DNA of 35,353 nucleotides from Anaerolineaceae bacterium (GTDB taxonomy: Bacteria > Chloroflexota > Anaerolineae > Aggregatilineales > Phototrophicaceae): assembly GCA_007693385.1 (NCBI GenBank), contig REDR01000074.1, positions 1-35,353 on the forward strand, given 5' to 3'. Below the pieces are notes generated by a model. It had not been told where the DNA came from and did no database searches. It worked only from the letters and a program-made list of their open reading frames with translations. Below, piece after piece: positions 25,284-34,135 of the stretch. The translations under genes were made by a program, and so were the position numbers. Numbering within the stretch: the first letter of the stretch is position 1; each line of letters begins with the position of its first letter.

Positions 25284-26015
25284 ATGCGGATACTCATTAT
25301 TTCCGACATCCATGCCAACTATGTCGCATTCGATACCGTGCTGGCGCACGCCAAAGGCGACTGGGATTATGTGTGGTGTTTGGGCGATGTCGTCGGCTAT
25401 GGCCCGTCGCCGAATGAATGTGTGGAGCGACTGCGCGAATTGCCGCATCTGTGTCTGGCTGGCAATCATGACTGGGCGGCGCTGGATCGTCTGGACATCC
25501 GCACGTTCAACCCCGACGCCAGCCGCGCTGTGCGCTGGACACGGGACGCGCTGACCGATGAAAACACGCGCTGGCTACAAGCTCTGCCGACGACGTTTGT
25601 CATCGGCCAATACACGCTGGTTCACGCCAGCCCGCGTGAGCCAATCTGGGAATATATCCTTGAGCCACTGGTCGCCGCGCTGAACTTCCCGCACTTCGAG
25701 ACGCCGGTCTGCTTCGTCGGCCACACGCATCAGCCGGTCATCTACGAGCGCACCACCGAATTAGGCGATACGGAAATCCGTAAACCGCGCTACTTCGAGC
25801 CGGTCAAACTCAACGGCCAGCGCATGATCGTTAATCCGGGAAGCGTCGGCCAACCGCGTGACGCCGATCCCCGCGCCGCTTATGCCATTCTCGACTTCGA
25901 CAAAGGCATGTTTGAGCATCGGCGCATCGAATACGACATCGCCAAAACCCAGCAACGGATGCGCGACGTGAATTTGCCGGAGCGCTTGATCTTGCGTTTG
26001 GAACACGGCTGGTAA
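25284..26015 (+). CDS. Calcineurin-like metallophosphoesterase (YfcE/MJ0936-like)
   Basis: A 243-residue soluble enzyme with the full binuclear-metal set: SDIH (Asp8, His10), GDVVGYGP (Asp35), GNHD (Asn61, His62), a later LVHASP and GHTHQP. NPGSVGQPRD near the C-terminus is typical of this group. The likely reaction is hydrolysis of a phosphodiester or phosphomonoester; the natural substrate is unknown. AAAGG lies upstream of the ATG. The DtxR-family gene follows after only 7 bp, so the two form an operon; metal-dependent enzyme and metal sensor may share regulation. Confidence 0.9.
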   Translation: MRILIISDIHANYVAFDTVLAHAKGDWDYVWCLGDVVGYGPSPNECVERLRELPHLCLAGNHDWAALDRLDIRTFNPDASRAVRWTRDALTDENTRWLQALPTTFVIGQYTLVHASPREPIWEYILEPLVAALNFPHFETPVCFVGHTHQPVIYERTTELGDTEIRKPRYFEPVKLNGQRMIVNPGSVGQPRDADPRAAYAILDFDKGMFEHRRIEYDIAKTQQRMRDVNLPERLILRLEHGW

Positions 26016-26022
26016 CCGCTTT

Positions 26023-26685
26023 ATGGCCGAATTGCGCGACTATCTAGCCCGCATTTACAGCTTGAGTGACTTGCAAGCGAAACCGGATGATTACGTCAGC
26101 ACGTCGGCCTTAGCGGACGCGATGGGCGTCACCGCGCCCGCCGTCAATCGCATGGTGACCAAGCTCAAGGAGAACGGCTATCTGCATCACGAGCCGTATC
26201 AGGGCATCAAGCTGACCGACGCCGGACGGCGCGAAGCGCTGGGCAAATTGCGCTATCAGCGCATCGCGGCGGCCTTTCTGGTCACGGTAATGGGCTTCGG
26301 CTGGCATGAAATCGAAGAAGAATCCAGCCGGATGAGTGGCGCACTCAGCGAGTTAATCGCGGGGCGTATGCTGGCGATGGCGGGCAACCCGACCCGCGAC
26401 CCGTTCGGCGAGCCGATACCGGCGGTTGATCGCACCGTGCCGCCTGCGGACGATACCGCGCTGGCCTCTGCGGAGGACGGCCAACAGGCGATCATCACGC
26501 GCATCAAAACCCGCGAGTCGGATCGTCTGGAATATCTGGCCGCGCTCGGCCTGTGGCCGGATGCGTCAATCACCATCATTCACAAAGCGCCGTTTAACGG
26601 GCCAATGCAATTGAAGCTGGCCGAAGAATATCGCATCATCGGCCATAATCTCGCGGAGTTGATCTGCGTGCGTCCGCTAACCTGA
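26023..26685 (+). CDS. DtxR/MntR-family metal-responsive transcriptional regulator with altered ligand region
   Basis: The 220-residue protein has a winged helix (about 1-65; VSTSALADAMGVTAPAVNRMV) and a dimerisation/metal domain around 75-130, including TRDPFGEPIP. A C-terminal FeoA/SH3-like domain covers about 145-220. In IdeR/DtxR the dimerisation helix carries metal ligands in the pattern H..E...C..EH. Here the corresponding stretch (91-106, GFGWHEIEEESSRMSG) lacks the Cys, the Glu-His pair and one His. Metal sensing may therefore differ or be weak. No iron or manganese transporter gene is adjacent. It ends 4 bp from the convergent kinase gene. Confidence 0.87.
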   Translation: MAELRDYLARIYSLSDLQAKPDDYVSTSALADAMGVTAPAVNRMVTKLKENGYLHHEPYQGIKLTDAGRREALGKLRYQRIAAAFLVTVMGFGWHEIEEESSRMSGALSELIAGRMLAMAGNPTRDPFGEPIPAVDRTVPPADDTALASAEDGQQAIITRIKTRESDRLEYLAALGLWPDASITIIHKAPFNGPMQLKLAEEYRIIGHNLAELICVRPLT

Positions 26686-26689
26686 GCGC

Positions 26690-29600
26690 CTAGCGCAACG
26701 TCACGCGCCAGCCGTTCACGTTGATGAGTACGCCGCCTTCCAGCATGAAAAGCGCCGGTTCGACCAGCGCTTCCGGCGCGACGAAGCGCAACGGCTCGCC
26801 CACCGGCACATCATCGAAGAAGATCGTCACATCGCCCGTCGCCGCGTCGCGTTCCAACCGCAAGCGCGGATCAATCGCGTTGACCGAGCGCTGAATGATG
26901 AACACCTGCTCATCCCCGTCTATCAAATACAGGTTCACCGTGTTCAGGTTGACCACGCCGACGCGCACGCCGACGCGCAACGCCGGATCATTGACACTTT
27001 GCAGATAGAACCCGAAGTACACATCATCCAGATCGGTGATGGAGGGGTTGTACGTGGTGAAGGCGATGTCGGCTTCCATGCGCCGGATGCGGGCGGGGGC
27101 GCTGTTGCCGTAGGCGGTATCCAGCACGTCGCCGTCGATCATCACCACCAGATCATCGCCGCTTGATGCGTCGGCGATGCCCATGCGCCAGCCACTTGTG
27201 CCGCTTGCGGGGGCGAATTGCTCCGTCGTCCAGTCGAACGAATCCGCGTCTAATCCGGCCAGCAAATCCAGCAGACTTTGTGTGCCCTGTATGCCCTGCG
27301 GCGGCAGTGTCGGCGTCGGCGTGATGGTTGGCGTCGGCGTATCCGAAGGGGTGGCGGTGACGGTGGGTGTCGGTTCGTCGGTTGGCGTCGGCGTGGCGGT
27401 GTCGTCCGCCGGTTCGGTGGCGGTGGCGCTGGGCGCGGGTGAAGGCGTGGCGCTACTGGTCGGCGTCGGCTCGGCGGTGGGCGTGGCGGATTCCTGCGTC
27501 GCGTCAAACACGCTGGCCGGATCGGTGACGACGATCACCGCCTCGACTTCGGTAGCGGTGGCTTCCGCGTCAACGATGGCGGGCAGGCCGTCGTCGGCGT
27601 CATCGTCCGCGCCGAAATCGCCCAGCAATACCAGCGCCACGCCGCCCAGCACGATCACCGCCAGCAACAGCAGGGCGATCAGCCGGAAGGGGATCGCACG
27701 GGCGACGGGCATCGGCGCGGGGCGCTCCTCGTCGTCGTAGCGCTTGCCCAGATAGATCGCGTCTTGCGGTTCGTCCTCGTCGTGCAGGCGCGGCGTCGGC
27801 TCGTCGGTGGGCGGCGCGGGGAATTCGGGGGCGCTGTCGGTCAGGTCGTACCAGTGGCGATATAGCTCATAGGCCGGATGGCGGTCAATGAACATCGCTT
27901 TGAATAGCTCGTTGAAGCGCTCTAGCTTGGCGCTACGCCGTGCGGATTCGTCGGTGTAGACGCTCAAGAATTGTTCATACGTCTCATGCCAGTTGGTCAA
28001 CTGCGCGTGATACGGCTCACCGAGTTCGCGGGCGGTGGTTTGCGCCGCTTGCCGGTGCGCGTCGCGCACGATGGCGGGCGGTTCGGCGGGGCGACGTTCA
28101 ATCGCCTGCCGCATCTGCCGGTAGCCGTTGTGTAGCTCGGCGCTGATCGCGTTGAGGTGCGTCAGCCAGCCGATATAGCGCGATAGCTTCACGTCGGCTG
28201 AGCGTTCCGCAGAAGCCGCTAGATTCAGCGCTGAATCCAGCCGCATACCGGCATTCTTGAACTCGGCATCCGCCCACAGGCGCAGGGCGGCCTCGAATTC
28301 GCGCAGGCTTTGCGCCGCATCCTGTAAGACGCGGGCTTCGGCGTGTTCGTTGAGCGTCCGCCGCACGGAGTCCACCGTTTCCAGCGCGGCGGGCTGATGG
28401 ATCGCGTTCAGCGCGGCGGATGCGTCGTTGATCTGCCGCCGCCGCTCGATGAATTCCATCAGCGCGAGCGTCGCCGGATGTCGTCCGCCGTAGTCGCCTA
28501 GCGTCCGCGCCGCGACTTCGCGCCAGAAATCGGCGTCTTCAAGGTTTTCGTCGTGGGCTTCTATCGCGCCGAGCAACACCGCGTTGAAGAAGAAAAGTTG
28601 TAGCGCCGGTGTACTGTGGCGGCGATAAGCGTCGATCAAGCCCTTGCCCATCGCTTTGAGGTACGTCTCGCGGGTGGGCATCTGCATGGCGAAGCGTTCA
28701 CGCTCGCGCAATTCGGCGTCGGTGTATAGCGCCTCCGTCGCGTCGAGCGCGGTCTGCGTGCGGGCTTTGTCGGCCACGCCGCCGCGTTCGATCCATTCGC
28801 GCACGATACCGGCCAATTCGCGCAATCGACGGGCGGCTTCGCGTCCGATCTCGTCGTTGGCGATCTCTAGCGCACGCTGGCCGAGTTGCTCCGCTTCGGC
28901 TGGCCGCCCGCGATCAAACGCCTCATAGCCATCGGCCAGCGCCCGCCCCAGCCCGCCGAATAGCGCGTGACGTTGCACATACGCCGCGCCCGCCACCACT
29001 GAATGCAACTGATTCAGCCATCCGGCCAGCGTCGGGCTGACTGTCTGCACGCCGTTTGCGGCCTCATCCAGCGCGGACAGGCCGCCATCACGATCACCGA
29101 TGATCGCGCAATCGGCATAGCGCCGCCATTCTGCCGCCGTCGCTGATACGCCGGATACCATGTTATCCAGCATTTCGTCGGACAGCCGTCCGGTATAGGC
29201 GCTCAACTGGCGGGCGGCGGAATCCAGCCACGCGGCCAGATCGCTCCCGTCGGCGGCGGGCACGTATGTTTGATACGATTGCAGTAATTCGTAGAGCGCG
29301 TTCAACCAGCCGCCCAGCCGTTCCCATAGCGGGCTGGTGGGGTCGATGGCGCGACTGCCGTCCAGCGCGACCAGCGCATCGCGTGGGCTGGCGGCGGCCT
29401 GCTTGCCGATGACGTGCATATTGTCCGCCAGCGCCATGCCCGCATTGATGGCACGATCCAGCGCATTGAGTGGCAGGCGGCGGTTGGGCAGGCGCTCCTG
29501 TACCATCAACGTGGATAGCCGCTTGTTGAGCAATGTCAACTGATCGACCACCGCGCGGTATGCGTCGCGCAATTCGGCCATGTCCGGCGCGAACCCGCCG

Positions 29601-31033
29601 TCGTCGGTTTGTCCGCGTCCGGCGATGTCGTCCAATAGCGCGTCCGTCTCCTGCAAGATACGGCCTGCTTCGGAGACTTCCACGCCATCGCGCTTGAGAT
29701 CATCCAGCGCCAGAGTCAGCCGGTACAGGTTGGGGCGGAGCAGTAGCACGTCGGTCATGCGCGATGAGATGCGCTCCGCCAGTAGCCATTGCGTCTTGCG
29801 GGCCTGATCGTCCGGCGTGTCAGTGGTCAGCAGGGTGGCGGCAGAGGCGATCATCTTGCCTTTGAACATGAAATCCACCGCGTCGGCGACGGCGGGCGGG
29901 TTGGCGTCCAGATCGGCCTCCAGCATCAACAACGCGCAATCCAGCAATAACTCGACAAGGCCGGTGGTATTCGTACCGGCTTTGTCGCGCAATTCGTTGA
30001 GCAAATCCGCCGCTTTCGGCCAATTGCCGCCGGTCATGTAAATCTTCACCGCGTCCAGATCGGCCTCAACCTCTAAATCGCGCAGGCGGTCTTGAATCTC
30101 GGCCTGCGATTTGCGCGTGGACGGATAGCCCGGGTCGAGTTGCGCGGCGGGTTGCAGGGTGTGGTTTAGCCCGCGCAATTCGACTTTGCTCAGATGGCGG
30201 CGCAGGCGCTCGTTGACGTGGCTCAGCACGTTGTCGCGTTCGCGCTCTAGCGGGCGGCGATAGTCGGCCAGATCGCGGCGCAGATCGTCGGCGCTGGCGT
30301 AACGGTGTTTGATGTTGGGGTGTAGCGCTTTGCTGACGACGCTCTGTAAGGTGCGCGGGACGCGCTCCGCGTCTTCGCCGAAATCGACGTGAAAATCGGC
30401 TGGTGCGTCGCGGTTGATCTCCGCCCGCTTGCCGCCGGTCAGGATGAAATACAGCAACTCCCCGACCTGAAAGACATCGGTCTGGCGGCTGATGCCCTGC
30501 GGGGTGGCGGTGTCGCCCTCCAGAAAGACCGCGTTGCCCCAGTCGATCAACTTCAGCCGGTATTGTTCGCGGCTCCAGAATAGATGCTTGGCGTCCACGT
30601 CGTTGTAGATCACATCTTTGCTGTGGGCGGCGGTCAACAAGTCGAGCAACTGGTCAACGATGACCAGCATCTCAAGCTGGGGCAGGCGCTCGCCGCTACG
30701 CGAGAGCGTCAGCACGGTATCGGCTACGATCATCCCGGCGGCGCGTTCCACCACGATATATTGATGTGGTTGCCCGCCGACGAAGAATTGCCCTTCGTCT
30801 AGCACTTCGGTCAGCACCGGATGGCCGGCCAGCCGTTTGAGCGCCTTGCGCTCGTTGAGGATGCTGACCTCCTGACCGGCGCGGATGGGGGGCGCGTCGT
30901 TGGGCGCGGGGCGCTTGACCACCACCGGACGATCATCAGCACCGGTGTCTATCGCCCGCAATGTTTCGCCACTGCGCCCACGCGGGTAGATGTAATCGTA
31001 GCGATAGCGATTATCAAACAGGCTGTCCGCCAT
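26690..31033 (-). CDS. Large membrane Ser/Thr-kinase-like protein with atypical catalytic loop and extracytoplasmic sensor
   Basis: The 1447-residue protein starts with a kinase-like domain (about 10-265). The ATP-binding lysine is present (VVVKRP, Lys40). The catalytic loop reads VIYNDVDAKHLFW, so HRD becomes YND: Asp145 stays but the Mg-binding Asn is His150. The DFG motif is DWG (Asp164). A long helical cytoplasmic part (about 270-1080) of unknown fold follows. One transmembrane helix lies near 1112-1134. Outside are a Thr/Pro/Ala-rich spacer (about 1150-1225) and a beta-rich, lectin-like C-terminal domain. It may sense an external ligand and phosphorylate FHA partners, or be a pseudokinase. 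GGAGAAA precedes the ATG. Confidence 0.85.
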   Translation of the reverse strand: MADSLFDNRYRYDYIYPRGRSGETLRAIDTGADDRPVVVKRPAPNDAPPIRAGQEVSILNERKALKRLAGHPVLTEVLDEGQFFVGGQPHQYIVVERAAGMIVADTVLTLSRSGERLPQLEMLVIVDQLLDLLTAAHSKDVIYNDVDAKHLFWSREQYRLKLIDWGNAVFLEGDTATPQGISRQTDVFQVGELLYFILTGGKRAEINRDAPADFHVDFGEDAERVPRTLQSVVSKALHPNIKHRYASADDLRRDLADYRRPLERERDNVLSHVNERLRRHLSKVELRGLNHTLQPAAQLDPGYPSTRKSQAEIQDRLRDLEVEADLDAVKIYMTGGNWPKAADLLNELRDKAGTNTTGLVELLLDCALLMLEADLDANPPAVADAVDFMFKGKMIASAATLLTTDTPDDQARKTQWLLAERISSRMTDVLLLRPNLYRLTLALDDLKRDGVEVSEAGRILQETDALLDDIAGRGQTDDGGFAPDMAELRDAYRAVVDQLTLLNKRLSTLMVQERLPNRRLPLNALDRAINAGMALADNMHVIGKQAAASPRDALVALDGSRAIDPTSPLWERLGGWLNALYELLQSYQTYVPAADGSDLAAWLDSAARQLSAYTGRLSDEMLDNMVSGVSATAAEWRRYADCAIIGDRDGGLSALDEAANGVQTVSPTLAGWLNQLHSVVAGAAYVQRHALFGGLGRALADGYEAFDRGRPAEAEQLGQRALEIANDEIGREAARRLRELAGIVREWIERGGVADKARTQTALDATEALYTDAELRERERFAMQMPTRETYLKAMGKGLIDAYRRHSTPALQLFFFNAVLLGAIEAHDENLEDADFWREVAARTLGDYGGRHPATLALMEFIERRRQINDASAALNAIHQPAALETVDSVRRTLNEHAEARVLQDAAQSLREFEAALRLWADAEFKNAGMRLDSALNLAASAERSADVKLSRYIGWLTHLNAISAELHNGYRQMRQAIERRPAEPPAIVRDAHRQAAQTTARELGEPYHAQLTNWHETYEQFLSVYTDESARRSAKLERFNELFKAMFIDRHPAYELYRHWYDLTDSAPEFPAPPTDEPTPRLHDEDEPQDAIYLGKRYDDEERPAPMPVARAIPFRLIALLLLAVIVLGGVALVLLGDFGADDDADDGLPAIVDAEATATEVEAVIVVTDPASVFDATQESATPTAEPTPTSSATPSPAPSATATEPADDTATPTPTDEPTPTVTATPSDTPTPTITPTPTLPPQGIQGTQSLLDLLAGLDADSFDWTTEQFAPASGTSGWRMGIADASSGDDLVVMIDGDVLDTAYGNSAPARIRRMEADIAFTTYNPSITDLDDVYFGFYLQSVNDPALRVGVRVGVVNLNTVNLYLIDGDEQVFIIQRSVNAIDPRLRLERDAATGDVTIFFDDVPVGEPLRFVAPEALVEPALFMLEGGVLINVNGWRVTLR

Positions 31034-31120
31034 GTGTTTGTTTCTCCGTTACATTTATTTCGTGCAGTTGGCCTTCCGATACTGCGCTCATCGCCGGTTA
31101 TCATCGGCGGCACAGCACAC

Positions 31121-31146
31121 GAAAAAGCCGGATTGCGCGTCCGGCT
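31121..31146 (-). terminator. Intrinsic terminator of the Trm112-like gene
   Basis: On the minus strand AGCCGGA pairs with TCCGGCT around a 7-nt loop and is followed by four further Ts. It lies 48 bp after the stop of the Trm112-like gene and before the kinase gene. Confidence 0.75.
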
Positions 31147-31193
31147 GGTTGCATCTGCCCTTGTGCGGGATGACAAAGGCGGGATGAAGCGTG

Positions 31194-31469
31194 CTAAATT
31201 TGATCAACCGGATTTTCGGCAGGCGGGGGCGGCACGGGCAGGTCTTCATCTGCCGTATCTTTCCAGCGTTCGCCCTCCTCGACGAGCATGACCGGAATGC
31301 CGTCGCGGATGGGGTATTTGTAGCCGCTATCCGCACAGACCAGCCAATAATCGCGCACCAGCTCAAGCTGTCCGGGGTCTTCGCCTTTACTCTTGTCCTG
31401 CACCGCAACCGGACAACGCAACACCGCTAACAAATCCGCGTTAACTTTGGGGGCGTTCTCATCCGACAT
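31194..31469 (-). CDS. Trm112/UPF0434-like small protein with a reduced zinc site
   Basis: A 91-residue protein. The family pattern is clear: LLAVLRCP, then LELVRDYWLVCADSGYKYP and YPIRDGIPVMLVEE. Trm112 proteins bind zinc through about four cysteines and activate methyltransferases. Here only Cys19 and Cys45 remain, and the first motif reads CPVAVQ rather than CPxC, so zinc binding is probably lost. A leading TTG at 31487 is unlikely; the ATG at 31469 has GAAAGGA nine bases upstream. It has its own promoter and terminator, so it is monocistronic. Confidence 0.85.
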   Translation of the reverse strand: MSDENAPKVNADLLAVLRCPVAVQDKSKGEDPGQLELVRDYWLVCADSGYKYPIRDGIPVMLVEEGERWKDTADEDLPVPPPPAENPVDQI

Positions 31470-31505
31470 AATGGGCTGTCCTTTCAAGATTTGTAATTTA
31501 GCACA

Positions 31506-31534
31506 AGTATAGCTATCGGATGGGGTGCGGTCAA
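31506..31534 (-). promoter_or_regulatory. Promoter of the Trm112-like gene
   Basis: Minus strand: TTGACC (31529-31534), a 17-bp spacer and TATACT (31506-31511), 37 bp before the start codon. It begins with the same 12 bases as the selC promoter. Confidence 0.72.
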
Positions 31535-31622
31535 CATCGCCCCGTTGTTATGTGTCGATATGCGGTTAATATTCACTTTGCGGGCGTATGCGGCAAACAT
31601 TAACATTTGATACCGCGCACTT

Positions 31623-31636
31623 GTGACAGATGTCAC
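31623..31636. promoter_or_regulatory. CRP/FNR-family-type palindrome
   Basis: GTGACAGATGTCAC is a perfect palindrome apart from its GA centre. With the flanking T it gives TGTGA-N6-TCACT, nearly the CRP consensus. Its centre is about 42.5 bp upstream of the start predicted from the TATACT at 31660, the class II activator position. Confidence 0.6.
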
Positions 31637-31659
31637 TAACCACCGCGCCTGACCTGCTC

Positions 31660-31665
31660 TATACT
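31660..31665 (+). promoter_or_regulatory. Activator-dependent-looking promoter (-10 box)
   Basis: TATACT without a recognisable -35; instead the CRP/FNR-type site covers the -35 area. The predicted start is near 31672 and would make a leader of about 184 nt before the penicillin-binding protein. Confidence 0.55.
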
Positions 31666-31743
31666 ACGGATACACTATTCCCTATCAACCGTGATGCAGA
31701 CCTAACAAGGTCGGTCAACGAACGTTTTTGAACTATGTTTTAG

Positions 31744-31784
31744 ACAGGCCGCTGACTTGCCCTCAAGCGGCCTGTTGCCGTTTT
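31744..31784 (+). terminator. Strong hairpin in the leader of the penicillin-binding-protein gene
   Basis: ACAGGCCGCT (31744-31753) pairs perfectly with AGCGGCCTGT (31766-31775) around a 12-nt loop; TTTT follows at 31781-31784 after a 5-nt gap. A smaller hairpin, GACCT-AACA-AGGTC, lies upstream near 31700-31714. It could end a short RNA of about 110 nt or attenuate the transcript. Confidence 0.5.
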
Positions 31785-31789
31785 GACGA

Positions 31790-31818
31790 TTGTTCAGGCG
31801 TTGAACTTCCACTATATT
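31790..31818 (+). promoter_or_regulatory. Proximal promoter of the penicillin-binding-protein gene
   Basis: TTGTTC (31790-31795), a 17-bp spacer and TATATT (31813-31818), placed after the leader hairpin, 38 bp before the ATG. Confidence 0.55.
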
Positions 31819-31855
31819 AAACCCGAATTGTGATGTTGATGAGGTCGGATAACTT

Positions 31856-34123
31856 ATGCGTATCCAGCGCTTTTTAGACTCAAAGTGGTTGTTGATCGTG
31901 TTTTTGCTGGCGCTTTTCCCGTTGATGAGCGTCCGCGCTCAGTCGTCGCCCTCCGGCGTGGTCGAGCGCTTCATGGAGCTATGGGGCGATCAAGCCTACG
32001 AAGAAATGTATGATCTGATACACGTCAACCGGATCAACGGTGAGCCGGAATTCCCGCAGGAGGTTTTCGTCCAGCGTTACCAGCAACTTGAGAACGCGCT
32101 GGGCGTGGTCGGCCTGCGCTATAACATCCGCGAAGAGCGTATTCAGGGCGGGTCGGCCAGCATCGAATATGACATCGTGCTACAAACAGAGGCTTATGGC
32201 GACATCGCCGACGGCGAGCGCATCATGCGGCTGATCGATAGCGGCGGGCGCTGGCGGGTGGCGTGGTCTACACAGGACATCTTCGCCGGACTCACCCGCG
32301 ACGCGGAAATCCGCGTGCAGAGTCAACCGGTGCGGCGGGCGACGATCTATGACCGTAACGGCCTGCCGTTGGCGTTTGATGGCGGTAGCACGGTGGGGAT
32401 GCGTACCGCACGGCAGAATATGTCCTCCGAGCGTCGCTGTGCCACCGTGCTGGCGGGCATTATCTTAGAGCCTATCGCCACCATCGAAGCGCGTTGGGCG
32501 AGCCTCAACCCGGACACGATCTTCTTTCTGGCGGAGATGCCGCCGGAGTTCTACGAGCAGAACAGCGCCGCCCTGCGCGATGCTTGCGGCGTGACCAACA
32601 CGTTCACCAGCCCGCCGCATCGCCTGTATTATGGCGGTAGTGCGCCGGTGCATGTGACCGGCTATGTGAGTCCGGTGCAGAGTGGCGCCGAAGAAGCGCG
32701 TTATGGGCCGGGACAGTTGATCGGGCGTAATGGCGTTGAGGAGTTCTATAACGATCTGCTGGCCGGTCAACAGGATCGCGTGGTGCGTATCGTCGGGCCG
32801 AACGGGACGACCATGCGCGAATTAGCCAGCGCCGCCGGATCGCCGCCGGTGCCGGTGCAGGTCAGCATTGACCGCGAGATTCAGCTGATGGCGGCGCGGG
32901 CGATGAACGACGCCTTCAACTATGCCATCACCAACTGGGGCGGGCCGGGCATATCGCCGGGTGGCGCGGCGGTGGTGCTAGACGTGCGTAACGGCGATGT
33001 GCTGGCGATGGTCAGCTACCCGATGTTTAACCCGAGCTTGTTCAACCCCTCCGGCCTGACCGTCGAATTCGGGACGGGCGGCGTCGAAAGCGGACAGGCC
33101 GCCCTGCAACGGGTTATCAACGATTCGCGCCGCCCGACGGTCAACCGCGCGACGGCGGAGCAATACGCGCCCGGCTCGACATTCAAGCTCATCACCGCCG
33201 CCGCCGCCCTCAACGAAGGCTTGATCGCGCCGGATGATCCGTTCATGTGTGATCTGATGTGGGATGGGCGGGATCGTGGCGATACCAGTTCGCCGCGTCC
33301 GGATTGGCGGGCATTCACTGACGGCTTCGACGCGACGGGCGAAGTGAACGCCGCCGAAGCGTTGATGGCGTCGTGTAATCCGTTCTTCTACGAGATGGGG
33401 CTGGAACTTTACCGGCAGGTGGGCGGTTCGGCCATCGCTGATTATAGCCGCCGCATGGGGATGTTGCAGAATTACTTCGGCGGCGTCCTGCGCGAAGCCG
33501 CCGGTGTGGTGTCGAACGTGTCATCGCCGGATCAGGCGGTGAATGAGTCAGTTGGTCAGGGTGATGTGCGCGTGCCGCCGATGCAGATGGCGGTGATGAC
33601 CGCCGGACTCGCCAACGATGGCCTCATCTATCGCCCGCGACTGGTGACGCAAATCGGCGGCTTTGACGGCGCGCCGGTGCAGGAACAATTCGCGCCGGAG
33701 TTGCTGGGCGATATGGACTTTAACGCCGGTGTCATCGAAGCGATACAGGAGGGGATGTGCGGCACGACCACAGAGGCCGGATTGGGCACGGCTTACGGGC
33801 GTTTCGTCAGCGCCAATAACGAATGGAGTTTTGTCGATGTCACCGCGCCGTATAGCTCCTGTGGCAAGACCGGCACCGCCTCCACCGCGATTGATCCGTA
33901 TGCGTGGTACGTGGCCTATGCGCCCGCCGATGAGCCGGAAATCGCCGTCGTGGTGATGGTCGAGCAATCGCTGGAAGGCTCGCAGGTGGCCGCGCCGATT
34001 GTGCGCCGCATTCTCGACGGCTACTTCGATGCGCCGCCCGCGTCATTCCCTGAATGGTGGAATGCTGAATCGTTCCAGCGCTTGCAGATTTCAATCGAAG
34101 AAGTGCCCGACGATTTAGACTAA
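31856..34123 (+). CDS. Class B penicillin-binding protein (transpeptidase) with MecA-N-like domain
   Basis: A 755-residue, membrane-anchored or secreted cell-wall transpeptidase. An N-terminal hydrophobic helix (about 11-28) is followed by an NTF2-like MecA-N-type domain (about 32-145), then the PBP dimerisation region (QPVRRATIYDRNGLPLA, GRNGVEEFYNDLLAG). The transpeptidase core has all three motifs: S441-TFK444 (active-site Ser), S506-C-N508 and K671-T-G673. It should cross-link peptidoglycan. The MecA-N domain is shared with low-affinity PBPs such as PBP2a, but resistance cannot be inferred. Two promoters, one with a CRP/FNR-type site, precede it. AGGAGG lies between this gene and the next, which follows after 12 bp. 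Confidence 0.92.
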   Translation: MRIQRFLDSKWLLIVFLLALFPLMSVRAQSSPSGVVERFMELWGDQAYEEMYDLIHVNRINGEPEFPQEVFVQRYQQLENALGVVGLRYNIREERIQGGSASIEYDIVLQTEAYGDIADGERIMRLIDSGGRWRVAWSTQDIFAGLTRDAEIRVQSQPVRRATIYDRNGLPLAFDGGSTVGMRTARQNMSSERRCATVLAGIILEPIATIEARWASLNPDTIFFLAEMPPEFYEQNSAALRDACGVTNTFTSPPHRLYYGGSAPVHVTGYVSPVQSGAEEARYGPGQLIGRNGVEEFYNDLLAGQQDRVVRIVGPNGTTMRELASAAGSPPVPVQVSIDREIQLMAARAMNDAFNYAITNWGGPGISPGGAAVVLDVRNGDVLAMVSYPMFNPSLFNPSGLTVEFGTGGVESGQAALQRVINDSRRPTVNRATAEQYAPGSTFKLITAAAALNEGLIAPDDPFMCDLMWDGRDRGDTSSPRPDWRAFTDGFDATGEVNAAEALMASCNPFFYEMGLELYRQVGGSAIADYSRRMGMLQNYFGGVLREAAGVVSNVSSPDQAVNESVGQGDVRVPPMQMAVMTAGLANDGLIYRPRLVTQIGGFDGAPVQEQFAPELLGDMDFNAGVIEAIQEGMCGTTTEAGLGTAYGRFVSANNEWSFVDVTAPYSSCGKTGTASTAIDPYAWYVAYAPADEPEIAVVVMVEQSLEGSQVAAPIVRRILDGYFDAPPASFPEWWNAESFQRLQISIEEVPDDLD

Positions 34124-34135
34124 TCAGGAGGCAGG

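Noticed and set aside
27177-27740. 187-codon Val/Gly/Ser-rich plus-strand ORF
   Set aside because: It is the complement of the Thr/Pro-rich linker of the kinase gene and has no independent coding evidence.
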